The translations under genes and the position numbers were made by a program. Shown here in pieces: positions 49,448 to 57,787 of a stretch of 64,000 nt of DNA. The DNA comes from an uncultured Treponema sp. (GTDB lineage: Bacteria; Spirochaetota; Spirochaetia; Treponematales; Treponemataceae), in contig NZ_CAKVAM010000005.1 in NCBI RefSeq assembly GCF_934725225.1, forward strand, positions 62,001 to 126,000, given 5' to 3'. The notes beneath the pieces are model-generated. The model did no database searches, had not been told where the DNA came from, and was given only the letters and a program-made list of their open reading frames with translations. Numbering within the stretch: the first letter of the stretch is position 1; each line of letters begins with the position of its first letter.

Positions 49448-50314
49448 TTATTTTGTGTAATTGTCCTCGTCCAAAAGCTCGCTTTCTCTTTTGTCAGCTT
49501 CTGTGTCTTCTTCTTTTGGCTCTGTAGGAGTGTAGTTTGAATAGTCAACAATTTCTTCATCTTCTTTCTTGGTTGTTGCGTCTGTTGTAACGTCGTCTTC
49601 GTCTCCAAGAGTGTCGATGATTTTAAGTCCCTGCTCATTGTCTGCTTCGATTACAGCGTTTGCAATAATAGAAGTAAAGAGGCTGATTGCGCGGATTGCG
49701 TCATCATTGCCAGGAATAGGGTAGTTGATTCCTTCTGGATTGCAGTTTGTATCAACAATAGCAATGATAGGAATTCCCATGCGGCGTGCTTCTGCAACAG
49801 CAATCTGTTCTTTGTGTGTGTCAATGATAAATACTGCACCAGGAAGCTCCTTCATGTCTTTCATTCCGCCGTAGTTCTTTGTGAGAGTCTCTTTCTCTTT
49901 CATGTATGCGGCGACTTCTTTCTTTGTGAGCTTATCGAAAGTTCCGTCAACTTCCATTTTTTCAATTTTCTTAAGACGGAGAAGTGATTTTTTGATTGTT
50001 GTAAAGTTTGTGAGTGTTCCACCAAGCCAGCGGTTGTTTACATAGTACATTCCGCAGCGTTCTGCTTCTTTTGCAATAGCCTGCTGAGCCTGTTTTTTTG
50101 TTCCTACGAAAAGAACTGATTTTCCTGATGATGCAACTTTGCGTACAACATCATAGCTGTCTTTGATTGCAGTGATTGTTTTCTGCAGGTCGATAATGTG
50201 GATTCCATTGCGTTCTGCGAAGATGTACTTCTTCATACGTGGATCCCAGCGTTTTACTTGATGTCCGAAATGAACTCCAGACTCAAGAAGACTTTTCATG
50301 GTTACAACTGCCAT
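49448..50314 (-). CDS. rpsB: 30S ribosomal protein S2
   Basis: 288 residues. I start at ATG 50314 because AAGGAG lies 6 nt upstream; a GTG five codons earlier overlaps that site. LLESGVHFGHQVKRWDPRMKKYIF and GAVFIIDTHKEQIAVAEARRMGIPIIAIVDTNC are diagnostic. The C-terminal 40 residues are an acidic extension (KKEDEEIVDYSNYTPTEPKE) beyond the core fold. Confidence 0.97.
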   Translation of the reverse strand: MAVVTMKSLLESGVHFGHQVKRWDPRMKKYIFAERNGIHIIDLQKTITAIKDSYDVVRKVASSGKSVLFVGTKKQAQQAIAKEAERCGMYYVNNRWLGGTLTNFTTIKKSLLRLKKIEKMEVDGTFDKLTKKEVAAYMKEKETLTKNYGGMKDMKELPGAVFIIDTHKEQIAVAEARRMGIPIIAIVDTNCNPEGINYPIPGNDDAIRAISLFTSIIANAVIEADNEQGLKIIDTLGDEDDVTTDATTKKEDEEIVDYSNYTPTEPKEEDTEADKRESELLDEDNYTK

Positions 50315-50328
50315 GATTAACTCCTTCA

Positions 50329-50364
50329 CCGGAAAATTTCCTTAATGCTGAAAATTTTCCACCG
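50329..50364 (-). promoter_or_regulatory. Hairpin in the rpsB leader
   Basis: GGAAAATTT and AAATTTTCC form a 9-bp stem with a CCGG on each side, ending just before the AAGGAG site of rpsB. Ribosomal protein S2 genes often carry leader RNA structures used for autoregulation, so this is a candidate. Confidence 0.4.
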
Positions 50365-50449
50365 GCTTTGTTTCTCGTAGCTGATTAATCAGCCCGGATG
50401 ATTTCGTAACATGATTTCTTTGCGAAAAAATGTCCGGCAAAATCGTTTA

Positions 50450-51040
50450 TCAAACTGTAAACTTATAATTTTGCTCTTTAAGCATATCATATAGCTCGAA
50501 AATAGGCAAGCCCATAACCGAGCTTTCAGTTCCTTCGATTTTTTTTATAAAGCACGAGGCTTTTCCCTGAATCCTGTATGCTCCAGCCGCTCCGTGCCAT
50601 TCGCTTGTTTCAAGATAAGATTCAATTTCGGCTTCCGACATTTCGGCGAAAGTTACTTTGTTTATGCTTGTTCTTGTGGTCATGTAGTGGGCAGTTCCGT
50701 TAAAAAGAGCGATTCCTGTGATTGCTTTGTGTGTTGTTCCTTTCAGTGAATTTAGGAATTCTCTTGCCTCGTCCTGATTTTTTGGTTTGCCGAAAATTTT
50801 ATTTTTGTAGAGAATTATTGTGTCTGCTGCCAAAATCCAGCCGATTTCATTTTCCGCCGGAATCTTTCTTGCAACCGCATCGATTTTTCTTGCTGCTAAA
50901 AATTCCGCGGCTTCCTCTGGCTTTATATCGGCAGGAATTGTCTCGTCAATATCCGCAGGATTTACAACAAAAGGAATGTTTAGGAATTTTAAAATCTCTT
51001 GCCGCCTAGGAGAGGATGAAGCTAATATTATTGGTTCCAT
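50450..51040 (-). CDS. maf: Maf family nucleoside triphosphate pyrophosphatase
   Basis: 196 residues. IILASSSPRRQEILK, the LAADTIILYKNKIFGKP segment and GAYRIQGKASCFIKKIEG match Maf/YhdE-type enzymes, which hydrolyse dTTP, UTP or modified nucleotides to monophosphates. Cytoplasmic. Located upstream of rpsB on the same strand with a 135-bp gap, probably a separate transcript. Confidence 0.92.
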   Translation of the reverse strand: MEPIILASSSPRRQEILKFLNIPFVVNPADIDETIPADIKPEEAAEFLAARKIDAVARKIPAENEIGWILAADTIILYKNKIFGKPKNQDEAREFLNSLKGTTHKAITGIALFNGTAHYMTTRTSINKVTFAEMSEAEIESYLETSEWHGAAGAYRIQGKASCFIKKIEGTESSVMGLPIFELYDMLKEQNYKFTV

Positions 51041-51053
51041 AATGTTTTTTCAG

Positions 51054-51082
51054 TTGACATTTTAAAAGCAAAAATATAATCT
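51054..51082 (+). promoter_or_regulatory. Promoter of tRNA-Arg
   Basis: TTGACA followed by AATATAATCT; the -10 can be read as TATAAT (15-bp spacer) or TAATCT (17-bp spacer). It lies just before the tRNA. Confidence 0.5.
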
Positions 51083-51095
51083 ATTCATGCTTTTC

Positions 51096-51169
51096 GGGAG
51101 ATTAGCTCAACTGGATAGAGCGTCGGCCTCCGGAGCCGAAGGTTGTGGGTTCGAATCCCGTATCTCTCA
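51096..51169 (+). tRNA. tRNA-Arg (anticodon CCG)
   Basis: Acceptor GGGAGAT pairs with ATCTCTC (one G-U). Anticodon stem TCGGC/GCCGA encloses CTCCGGA, giving CCG (51130-51132) for CGG codons. T-arm GGGTTCGAATCCC is canonical. CCA not encoded. Confidence 0.94.
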
Positions 51170-51294
51170 GTTACTTTTCTAAAATGTAAATTCCTTTCAA
51201 AAATAAGACTGATTGTGTAAAAGAATCCGAATAGAAAATTAAGAGTTTTTGAAGCGACTGTGGTTTGAATATTTCAGCCGCTTTTGTAAAACTT

Positions 51295-51318
51295 GCAGGC
51301 GAAAAAACGCCCGCAGTC
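51295..51318 (-). terminator. Hairpin downstream of the HEAT-repeat gene
   Basis: On the minus strand CTGCGGGCG pairs with CGCCTGCAAG around a T loop and a short TTTT follows. Confidence 0.6.
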
Positions 51319-51320
51319 TT

Positions 51321-52070
51321 TTATTTTTCCTCTTTATTATTGTTGTTATTGTTGTTTGAATTATTGCTTCCCCGAATTGACTTTAAAAGATTCAATGCCT
51401 TTTCTCTTACAGGTCTTACATATTTGTAGTTTGTTCCAATTGAAGTAATTGACTGAATCATTTCATTTTTATTCTGAACTGTAGGAGCAAGCTTTTCGTA
51501 AGCGTTAAGAACTTCGAGAGCAAGCGAACTTGTAGGATTGAGAGCGGCATATCGTTTATGCACAAATTCAATCATGCTTACAACGTCATCATTGTCGTTC
51601 ATGCCGATATTTCCCAACGAGCGGATAGCTGCTGTAACAACCATAGGCTCTTTGTCTTCTGTGGCAATTGAAATAAGCGTATTCTTTGATTCAACTGTAG
51701 GAATTTGTCCAAGAAGATCGCAGGCTTTTGCGCGGATGTCCGGGAAGTTGTTCATTATGCGGCCGTTTGTGCGCGACTGTTTTTTTATTCCTTCACCTGC
51801 AAGGCTGGAAAGAGCTGCTGTCATCTCTGGAGAGCTTCTTCCCTCTCCAATAGCTTCTTCCAAATACTGCAAAGCTACATTCTTATTGTCATATTCATCA
51901 GAAGCGGCAAGTTCTCCAATTATTACATCTTGTACGCTGCTTAAGTATTCATCTTCTACAGTCGTTTCGTTTCTTGAAGTCTGGTCTTTTTCATTCTGCT
52001 GTTCCTGTGCAAAAACTGCCTGAAAAATAAAAATACAACAGGCGCTTGCAATCAGCTTTGATACTTTCAT
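51321..52070 (-). CDS. Exported HEAT-repeat protein with Asn-rich tail
   Basis: 249 residues. Signal peptide cut near AVFAQ (about 21). The central part has HEAT-like helical repeats (DIRAKACDLLGQIPTVESKNTLISI, EPMVVTAAIRSLGNIG, VREKALNLLKSI). The tail is a run of Asn codons (NNSNNNNNNN) from an AAT/AAC microsatellite. Likely a periplasmic scaffold. Repeat length could vary between strains. No specific function recognised. Confidence 0.72.
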   Translation of the reverse strand: MKVSKLIASACCIFIFQAVFAQEQQNEKDQTSRNETTVEDEYLSSVQDVIIGELAASDEYDNKNVALQYLEEAIGEGRSSPEMTAALSSLAGEGIKKQSRTNGRIMNNFPDIRAKACDLLGQIPTVESKNTLISIATEDKEPMVVTAAIRSLGNIGMNDNDDVVSMIEFVHKRYAALNPTSSLALEVLNAYEKLAPTVQNKNEMIQSITSIGTNYKYVRPVREKALNLLKSIRGSNNSNNNNNNNKEEK

Positions 52071-52139
52071 AACTATTCCTCCTTATGGAATCTTTTCAAG
52101 TTTAGAATATATTTCGCAAAAAAGCAAGAAAAATGTAAC

Positions 52140-52742
52140 TTAGTCTGGGTTCTTTGGAAGCACAACTTTCCACTGGTCGTTGACTTTATGGAAGTTGTAG
52201 TAAACTACGTCTGTGTTGTTCTGAACTTGAACAGCTTTTACAAGCGACTTTGTTTCGTAGCGGATTTCGTCAACTGTGTGTCCGGCTCTTGCGGGAATAA
52301 AGACAAATTTGAAATAATCTTCGATTGTATTTAGGCGCAGACCTTTTTTTGGTAGCCTGTTCGCCGCTTTCTGAAGGTTCTGCCTTTTTGACCAATAGTT
52401 CAAGCTGTCCGCATCAAGATATGAAATCCAGCCGCGGTAATCCATGTTTTTCATGTAAGTGTCAAGGTCTTTGATTATATTGAGAATTCTTGACTTGTCT
52501 TCGTTGAAAACTTCCTTTGAAACAGAAACCGCCGATGTTGACCTTGTGTACTCGTCGTCTGCCTTTTCAATGACAACAGGCTCTTCTTCAATTTCCTGAA
52601 TTGGAACTGGCTCTGGTTCTTCTATTACCACTGGTTTGGCTGGCTGCTCTTCTATCTGCGGAGTATTTTCTACAGGGGCAGAGGCGCAGGATAAAAATGC
52701 AAATACTGAAATTAAGCTTAGTTTTGTAAAGAATTTTTCCAT
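52140..52742 (-). CDS. Lipoprotein of unknown function
   Basis: 200 residues from ATG 52742, which starts a clean lipoprotein signal (FFTKLSLISVFAFLSC, lipobox LSCA). A Pro/Glu/Val-rich linker (PVVIEEPEPVPIQEIEEEP) is followed by a domain beginning with ILNIIKDLDTYMKNMDYRGWISYLD and ending in VYYNFHKVNDQWKVVLP, which resembles the SnoaL/NTF2-like fold. It sits between the HEAT-repeat and beta-barrel genes on the same strand, suggesting an outer-envelope group. Confidence 0.65.
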   Translation of the reverse strand: MEKFFTKLSLISVFAFLSCASAPVENTPQIEEQPAKPVVIEEPEPVPIQEIEEEPVVIEKADDEYTRSTSAVSVSKEVFNEDKSRILNIIKDLDTYMKNMDYRGWISYLDADSLNYWSKRQNLQKAANRLPKKGLRLNTIEDYFKFVFIPARAGHTVDEIRYETKSLVKAVQVQNNTDVVYYNFHKVNDQWKVVLPKNPD

Positions 52743-52841
52743 GGGAACAATTTTAATATCTTTGTCTTGTTTGGTCAATTAAAAGAAATGTTAAAAGTTA
52801 AGGGCGCTTGCATTGCTGCAGACACCCTTTTGCGCAGAAAA

Positions 52842-53516
52842 TTAGAACTTCCAGCAGATTCCTACTGTAGGAACAAATTTAAAAGCACCTTTGTAGTCAA
52901 ATTTTTCATCACTATCAAAAATTTTTGTGCCATTTACTTTTTGTGTTATTTCAGCTTCTACTTTTGCAGGGAACATATAGTTTGCGCACAGTGAAGCAAA
53001 AACTGAAAAATGCTTTGCAGGAGTATAAACAAATGTTGCGTTTGCTCCAAGAACAGAGGCCGCATGTGTCATGCTGTATTTGGATTCTGATTCATAGTAA
53101 TAAGAAGATTTAGTATATTCGCGGAAAAGCACAGTTACATCTGCTCCAAGAACACCGTATAGTCCAAGAAACATCTTGTCTGTGCAAATTGGCGCGTATC
53201 CAGCACCGATAAGAAAAAGTCCGTTCAATCCGTTCAGTTCATCATCATCTTCTTCAGCTGAAATTTTAAGATTTGAACTTGAATAATTGATGTCAAAAAT
53301 TCCGCGCACAGAAAATCCGCTTTCGTGTGTTCCTGCGTAGTCAATTGAAAGCCCTGTCTGGTTCTTGAATTTGATGTCGTCCATTCCGTCTTCGTCTGCT
53401 TTTACAGTTGTTGATGTCGGTAGTCTCCAGCCGAATCCAGCGTAGTTTGTCCAAGTTTTTGCTGAAACAGAAAACCCCAATGCAAGTGCTGCCAAAAATG
53501 TTGTAAATTTTTTCAT
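52842..53516 (-). CDS. Predicted outer-membrane beta-barrel protein
   Basis: 224 residues with a signal peptide (TTFLAALALGFSVSA) and alternating amphipathic strands (LSIDYAGTHESGFSVRGIFDINY, GLFLIGAGYAPI, KHFSVFASLCANYMFPAKVEAEI). The protein ends in Phe (GICWKF), as expected for BAM-dependent barrels. About 8 strands fit the length. AGGAGA precedes the ATG. A small porin or structural barrel; exact role unknown. Confidence 0.72.
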   Translation of the reverse strand: MKKFTTFLAALALGFSVSAKTWTNYAGFGWRLPTSTTVKADEDGMDDIKFKNQTGLSIDYAGTHESGFSVRGIFDINYSSSNLKISAEEDDDELNGLNGLFLIGAGYAPICTDKMFLGLYGVLGADVTVLFREYTKSSYYYESESKYSMTHAASVLGANATFVYTPAKHFSVFASLCANYMFPAKVEAEITQKVNGTKIFDSDEKFDYKGAFKFVPTVGICWKF

Positions 53517-53562
53517 AGAAATCTCCTAACTAACTTTAATAGTTTTGTTTTATAATGTATGT

Positions 53563-53591
53563 TATATATCACGATTATAATTTTATTGCAA
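53563..53591 (-). promoter_or_regulatory. Promoter of the beta-barrel protein gene
   Basis: On the minus strand TTGCAA and TATATA are 17 bp apart, about 45 bp before the ATG. Confidence 0.45.
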
Positions 53592-53636
53592 GATATGTTG
53601 GAAAAAAATTTCAGCATTTAGTTGATTTTGTTTTCA

Positions 53637-53665
53637 TTGTTAAAAAAACTGAAATCTGCTAGAAT
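53637..53665 (+). promoter_or_regulatory. Promoter of coaD, apparently leaderless
   Basis: TTGTTA and TAGAAT with a 17-bp spacer; the ATG starts six bases after the -10 with no Shine-Dalgarno. Confidence 0.55.
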
Positions 53666-53671
53666 ATTCGC

Positions 53672-54169
53672 ATGACTACAGCTGTTTTTCCGGGGTCTTT
53701 TGATCCTCCGACTTACGGACATTTGAATATAATAGAAAGAGCGAGCCGTCTTTTTGACAAGATTGATGTCTTGATTTCTGTAAATCCTGACAAAAAGTGC
53801 CTTTTTTCTGACAAGGAACGCTACGACTTGCTTATAAAGCTTACAGAAAACTACAAAAATGTTACCGTGCATATATGGAATACACTTGTTGCCGACTACT
53901 GCAGGAAATCCGGCGCGAATGTGCTGATTAGGGGAGTGCGGAATGCCATGGATTTTTCGCATGAATTTGACCTTTCCCTTATGAACAAGCACTTGAACAG
54001 CGATGTTGAAACTCTTTTGATTCCGACTGCGCAGAAATATTTTCTTGTGCGCTCAAGCAGCATAAAGGAAGTTGCCCGTTTTGGCGGCGATATAAGCACA
54101 ATGGTTCCAAAAATTGTTGAAATTGAGATGAAAAAGAAGTTTTTTGAGCAGAATTCTGTTTCAAAATAA
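53672..54169 (+). CDS. coaD: Phosphopantetheine adenylyltransferase
   Basis: 165 residues. FPGSFDPPTYGHLNIIERA contains the TxGH nucleotide-binding motif; FSHEFDLSLMNKHL and the RSSSIKEVARFGG motif complete the signature. It adds AMP to 4'-phosphopantetheine, the penultimate step of CoA synthesis. CoA supplies the arm that AcpS places on AcpP. No ribosome binding site; the mRNA appears leaderless. Confidence 0.95.
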   Translation: MTTAVFPGSFDPPTYGHLNIIERASRLFDKIDVLISVNPDKKCLFSDKERYDLLIKLTENYKNVTVHIWNTLVADYCRKSGANVLIRGVRNAMDFSHEFDLSLMNKHLNSDVETLLIPTAQKYFLVRSSSIKEVARFGGDISTMVPKIVEIEMKKKFFEQNSVSK

Positions 54170-54209
54170 CAAAAATCGTCAAAATGTCATAAAAAGATGA
54201 CGAAATTCA

Positions 54210-54239
54210 TTGACAAATGCTTCATAATGCAAGTATAAT
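54210..54239 (+). promoter_or_regulatory. Upstream promoter of rpmF-acpP
   Basis: Perfect TTGACA and TATAAT with an 18-bp spacer. A second promoter follows at once. Confidence 0.6.
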
Positions 54240-54241
54240 TC

Positions 54242-54271
54242 TTGACAAGAAATAGGAATCTGTAGTAATAT
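54242..54271 (+). promoter_or_regulatory. Second promoter of rpmF-acpP
   Basis: Perfect TTGACA and TAATAT with an 18-bp spacer, in tandem with the previous one; strong expression expected. Confidence 0.55.
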
Positions 54272-54317
54272 CAAAAACCGTTATACAGACGACTAAAAAT
54301 TATAGCGAGGATATATT

Positions 54318-54506
54318 ATGGCAGTACCTAGATCGAAAACTTCAAAAGCTGTAACCAAGAGAAGACGTGGCGTTAATATGCATCTTGACACACCGAATCT
54401 TGTAGCATGCGGAAACTGCGGAAACTTAGTTCTTCCACACCACGTATGCAAGAAATGCGGTTTCTACAAGGGCCGTCAGGTTCTTACTCCAGAAGTTAAT
54501 GGCTAA
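54318..54506 (+). CDS. rpmF: 50S ribosomal protein L32
   Basis: 62 residues. MAVPRSKTSKAVTKRRRG and the zinc-ribbon pairs CGNCG and CKKCG are canonical for the zinc-binding form of L32. AGGA precedes the ATG. It is co-transcribed with acpP 14 bp downstream. Confidence 0.97.
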   Translation: MAVPRSKTSKAVTKRRRGVNMHLDTPNLVACGNCGNLVLPHHVCKKCGFYKGRQVLTPEVNG

Positions 54507-54520
54507 ATCAGGAGACTAAA

Positions 54521-54757
54521 ATGGACGAATTGTTTGTAAAGATTCAGAAGCTTATCGCTGAAAAACTCGGAATTGATGAGTCAAAAGTTACAATGGATGC
54601 ATCTTTCCGTGGCGACCTTGGAGCAGACAGCCTTGACACTTATGAGCTTGTTTATGCTATTGAAGAGGAAATGGGTGTTTCTATTCCTGATGACAAGGCT
54701 AATGAATTTGAAACTGTAAAAGATGCTTACGACTACATCAAGTCTCAGCAGCAGTAA
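54521..54757 (+). CDS. acpP: Acyl carrier protein
   Basis: 78 residues, acidic helical protein. The GADSLD motif carries the serine that receives phosphopantetheine from AcpS. It shuttles acyl chains in fatty acid synthesis. Linked to rpmF as in many bacteria, with a strong terminator after it. Confidence 0.97.
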   Translation: MDELFVKIQKLIAEKLGIDESKVTMDASFRGDLGADSLDTYELVYAIEEEMGVSIPDDKANEFETVKDAYDYIKSQQQ

Positions 54758-54779
54758 TTTCTGATTTTCAGTTTTAGCA

Positions 54780-54808
54780 AGGCACAGTCTGATGGCTGTG
54801 CTTTTTTT
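54780..54808 (+). terminator. Terminator of rpmF-acpP
   Basis: GCACAG pairs with CTGTGC around an 8-nt loop and is followed by seven Ts. Confidence 0.85.
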
Positions 54809-54905
54809 GTTTATTTTCGTTTTATGCAAAATGTAAAATCAGCGGATTCAAGTTGTTTTGTTTGGCTTGTTTCTGTGCGTTTTGCAATTTTGTTCGGATT
54901 ATACA

Positions 54906-55652
54906 ATGGGTTTTAAAAATCTTTTTTATCCAGAGAAAAATTTAACAAAAGAAAGAAAAAAGGAGCTTGATGAATTTTGCCGGCATTTAAAGCTTCATTT
55001 TAAAAATTATTCTTTGTTGGATTTGGCGTTTCATCACAGGTCTTATTCAAACGAAAATTCTTCTTACAAAAGATATAATAATGAGCGTCTTGAATTTCTT
55101 GGGGACAGCGTGCTTGGGCTTGCGACGGCTGCATTTTTGTATAACGATATGTCGCAGAACAAAGAAGGCGATCTTGCAAAAATAAAGGCGAATGTTGTAA
55201 GCGAGCAGTCTCTTGCGCCGATTGCTGTTGAAAAAATGCACATTGACAAATATCTTGTGCTTGGAAAAGGCGAGGAGCTTTCAGGCGGAAGATCAAAAAA
55301 GGCGATTCTGGCTGATGCGGTTGAAGCTGTTATCGGCGCTTTGTATATTGATTCTGGATATGAAAGCGCGGAAAAGCTTGTTCTTGAGCTGATTATTCCT
55401 GAAATAAGAAAAGTTCAAAGCGATCACGGAAGCAAGGATTATAAAACTTTGCTTCAGGAATTTTATCAGAAGAAAACAAACGCTTGTCCTTCTTATTCGC
55501 TTGTAAAGACAACTGGTCCCGACCATGACAGAATTTTTTATGTTTCTGTAAAGCTTGGAAATGTTGTTTACGGACCTGCTAGCGGAAAAAATAAAAAGTC
55601 AGCGGAGCAGGCTGCGGCTGGAGTTGCTTGCAAGGCTCTTGGAATTGAATAG
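54906..55652 (+). CDS. rnc: Ribonuclease III
   Basis: 248 residues from ATG 54906; an upstream in-frame TTG would add a hydrophobic stretch not seen in the family. The catalytic signature NERLEFLGDSVLGL, the second acidic site DAVEAVIGALYIDSG and the C-terminal double-stranded RNA-binding domain (DYKTLLQEFYQKK through GKNKKSAEQAAAGVACKALG) are complete. It processes rRNA precursors and structured RNAs. The acpP-rnc order is common. Confidence 0.95.
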   Translation: MGFKNLFYPEKNLTKERKKELDEFCRHLKLHFKNYSLLDLAFHHRSYSNENSSYKRYNNERLEFLGDSVLGLATAAFLYNDMSQNKEGDLAKIKANVVSEQSLAPIAVEKMHIDKYLVLGKGEELSGGRSKKAILADAVEAVIGALYIDSGYESAEKLVLELIIPEIRKVQSDHGSKDYKTLLQEFYQKKTNACPSYSLVKTTGPDHDRIFYVSVKLGNVVYGPASGKNKKSAEQAAAGVACKALGIE

Positions 55653-55656
55653 AATT

Positions 55657-57060
55657 TTAAACGGAATATTTTTCGCTGAACAGTTTTTTTGCGAGGCTTG
55701 TCAGTTTTTCTTTGTCATTCATTTCTGGAGAATCTGTTACAGTTTCAAAAAGCTCGTTTAAAATTTTTCCCATTATTTTTCCGCTTGGAATTCCTTCTGC
55801 CATTAAGTCTTTTCCGTTTACTTTTAAATCTTTCAGGCTTAGAGCGGAATTTTCGTTTAGAAGTTTTTCAATCCGCTTTTTCAATTCAACAAGAAGATTC
55901 CAGGACGGACTGTTTTGTTGAAGCGGAACTCTGTGCATTCCGTAAATATCCGCAAGCCGCAAAAGAAAAAGGTCGTCAAGATTTTCCGCGCCAACTCTGA
56001 TTATGAATCTGCGCACTGCCGAATCTGTCCAGTTGCTTTCATAGTGAAACATGTGCTCTTTTACAAGGTGGCTCACTTTTTTTATTTCGTCATTTGAAAA
56101 TTTTAGTGAAGCCATTGAAGCTTTTGCTTTTTCCGCTGAAATCTGCTCATGCCCGTGAAAATGAATTCTTTCTTTTCCGTTGACAGTTTCGATTGTTTTG
56201 GATTCCGGCTTTCCTATGTCGTGATAAAAAGCGGCAAGCCGGACTGTGAGGTTTTCTTTTGGACAGCCATCGCAAGCATATAAAATATGATCTGCAACAT
56301 CGAATTCGTGGAAGCCTCTTTCGTCCTGCTGAAGACAATTTCTGCAAATGGAAAACTGCGGAATAAATATTTTTAGTATTCCTGTCTGCTCCAGTAGTTT
56401 TAACCCAACGCTAGGTTTTTCTGTCTGAAGAATTTTACAGAATTCATCGCGGAATCTTTCCGTGGAAATTCCTTCGACTTTTTTTAGAATTTCTTCTTTT
56501 GAAATTGCGCCAAATGTTTTTTCTTCAATTTTAAATCCGAGCTGCCCTGAAAATCTTATTGCTCTTACAGGCCGAAGTCCGTCTTCTGAAAATCGCTCTA
56601 ATGGATTTCCGACTGTCCTGATTATTTTTCTTTGAATGTCTTTTTGTCCGTCAAACGGATCTGTGATTTTTCCTGTTGAAAGTTCCGCGGCAATTGCGTT
56701 CATTGTAAAGTCGCGCCGTGAAAGATCTTCTTCGATTGTGTCTGCGTATTTTACTTTGTCCGGATGCCTTCCGTCTGAATATTCTGTTTCTGTTCTGAAA
56801 GTTGTTGTTTCAAGCTCAAGTCCGAAAATGTGAATTGTTACAGTTCCGTGCGCAATTCCAGTCGGGATTACATTTCTGAAAATTTTCATTACTTGCTCTG
56901 GAGTCGCGTTTGTCGCAATGTCGTAGTCGTGGCAAGTTTTTCCCATCAGCATATCGCGGACAGCTCCGCCAACAAGATAAGACTTGAATCCGTTGTCTGA
57001 AAAAATTTTGCTGACTTTGATTAGTTTTTCTGGAATTTTTACACTTTTTGATGAAAACAT
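55657..57060 (-). CDS. cca: CCA tRNA nucleotidyltransferase with HD domain
   Basis: 467 residues from ATG 57060. SYLVGGAVRDML, DYDIATNATPEQV and RRDFTMNAIA are class II nucleotidyltransferase motifs; AAFYHDIGKPES is an HD phosphohydrolase motif. The enzyme adds or repairs the CCA end of tRNAs, needed here because neither tRNA gene in the window encodes CCA. Ends 4 bp from the convergent rnc gene. Poly(A) polymerase activity cannot be excluded from sequence alone. Confidence 0.9.
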   Translation of the reverse strand: MFSSKSVKIPEKLIKVSKIFSDNGFKSYLVGGAVRDMLMGKTCHDYDIATNATPEQVMKIFRNVIPTGIAHGTVTIHIFGLELETTTFRTETEYSDGRHPDKVKYADTIEEDLSRRDFTMNAIAAELSTGKITDPFDGQKDIQRKIIRTVGNPLERFSEDGLRPVRAIRFSGQLGFKIEEKTFGAISKEEILKKVEGISTERFRDEFCKILQTEKPSVGLKLLEQTGILKIFIPQFSICRNCLQQDERGFHEFDVADHILYACDGCPKENLTVRLAAFYHDIGKPESKTIETVNGKERIHFHGHEQISAEKAKASMASLKFSNDEIKKVSHLVKEHMFHYESNWTDSAVRRFIIRVGAENLDDLFLLRLADIYGMHRVPLQQNSPSWNLLVELKKRIEKLLNENSALSLKDLKVNGKDLMAEGIPSGKIMGKILNELFETVTDSPEMNDKEKLTSLAKKLFSEKYSV

Positions 57061-57100
57061 GGTAACATACAATATCAAATTTTAAACGGAATTTCTATCT

Positions 57101-57787
57101 ATGAGCATTTTTATTTTTACTGGAGGAGAATCTCCGTCTCCAGAAACTGCAAAGCCTTTTTTTGAAAAATGCAAGCCCGACTACATTATTGCCGCTGATT
57201 CTGGGCTTGAAACTTTGGATTTGTATGCGGAATTTTTTGGTGAAGATTTTTCGCCGGATTTGATTCTTGGCGACATGGACAGTTTGAAAAATTTTTCTTT
57301 GCTTGAAAAATATAAAAATGCAAAGCGGGAAGTTTTTCCTGGCGATAAGGATTTTACCGACACGGAACTTGCGCTTTCTACTGCGAGGGAAATTTGCAAA
57401 ACTGCATCGGTTGTTCTTGTGGGCGGAAATGGCGGCTGCCTTGATCATCTTATTTCAATTTACGATTCTTTTTCTGAAGATTTTCATGCCGACGTTTGGC
57501 TTTGTGTGAATCAGGCAGTTTATTTTCTTGCTGAAAAAAAATCTGCGGAAGTTTTTAATTTGCAGCTTGAAGACAGAATTTCAGTTTCGCGCCTTACAAA
57601 TAATTTTGACAATTCTTTTGTTGAAGCGGAAGGTTTTGAATGGAACTGCTTTAGAAAAAAAGGAATGGCAAGCGTTTCAAATAGAATTTCAAAAGAAAAT
57701 TTTTTGCATAAAAATCCGGCGAAACTTTTTGCTTCAAAAGGCTCTTTTTTGATTTTTGCTCCGTATCATTGCGAAGTGAAAATTTAA
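57101..57787 (+). CDS. thiN: Thiamine pyrophosphokinase
   Basis: 228 residues. DYIIAADSGLETLDLY, LILGDMDSLKNF, PGDKDFTDTELAL and VLVGGNGGCLDHLISI are the catalytic motifs of thiamine pyrophosphokinase, which makes TPP from thiamine and ATP. The C-terminal domain is less conserved. Divergent from cca with about 40 bp between starts. No thiamine riboswitch was seen upstream. Confidence 0.88.
   Translation: MSIFIFTGGESPSPETAKPFFEKCKPDYIIAADSGLETLDLYAEFFGEDFSPDLILGDMDSLKNFSLLEKYKNAKREVFPGDKDFTDTELALSTAREICKTASVVLVGGNGGCLDHLISIYDSFSEDFHADVWLCVNQAVYFLAEKKSAEVFNLQLEDRISVSRLTNNFDNSFVEAEGFEWNCFRKKGMASVSNRISKENFLHKNPAKLFASKGSFLIFAPYHCEVKI

Noticed and set aside
57061..57100. Thiamine (TPP) riboswitch upstream of thiN
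   Set aside because: The gap is only about 40 bp and contains none of the conserved TPP-riboswitch sequence.
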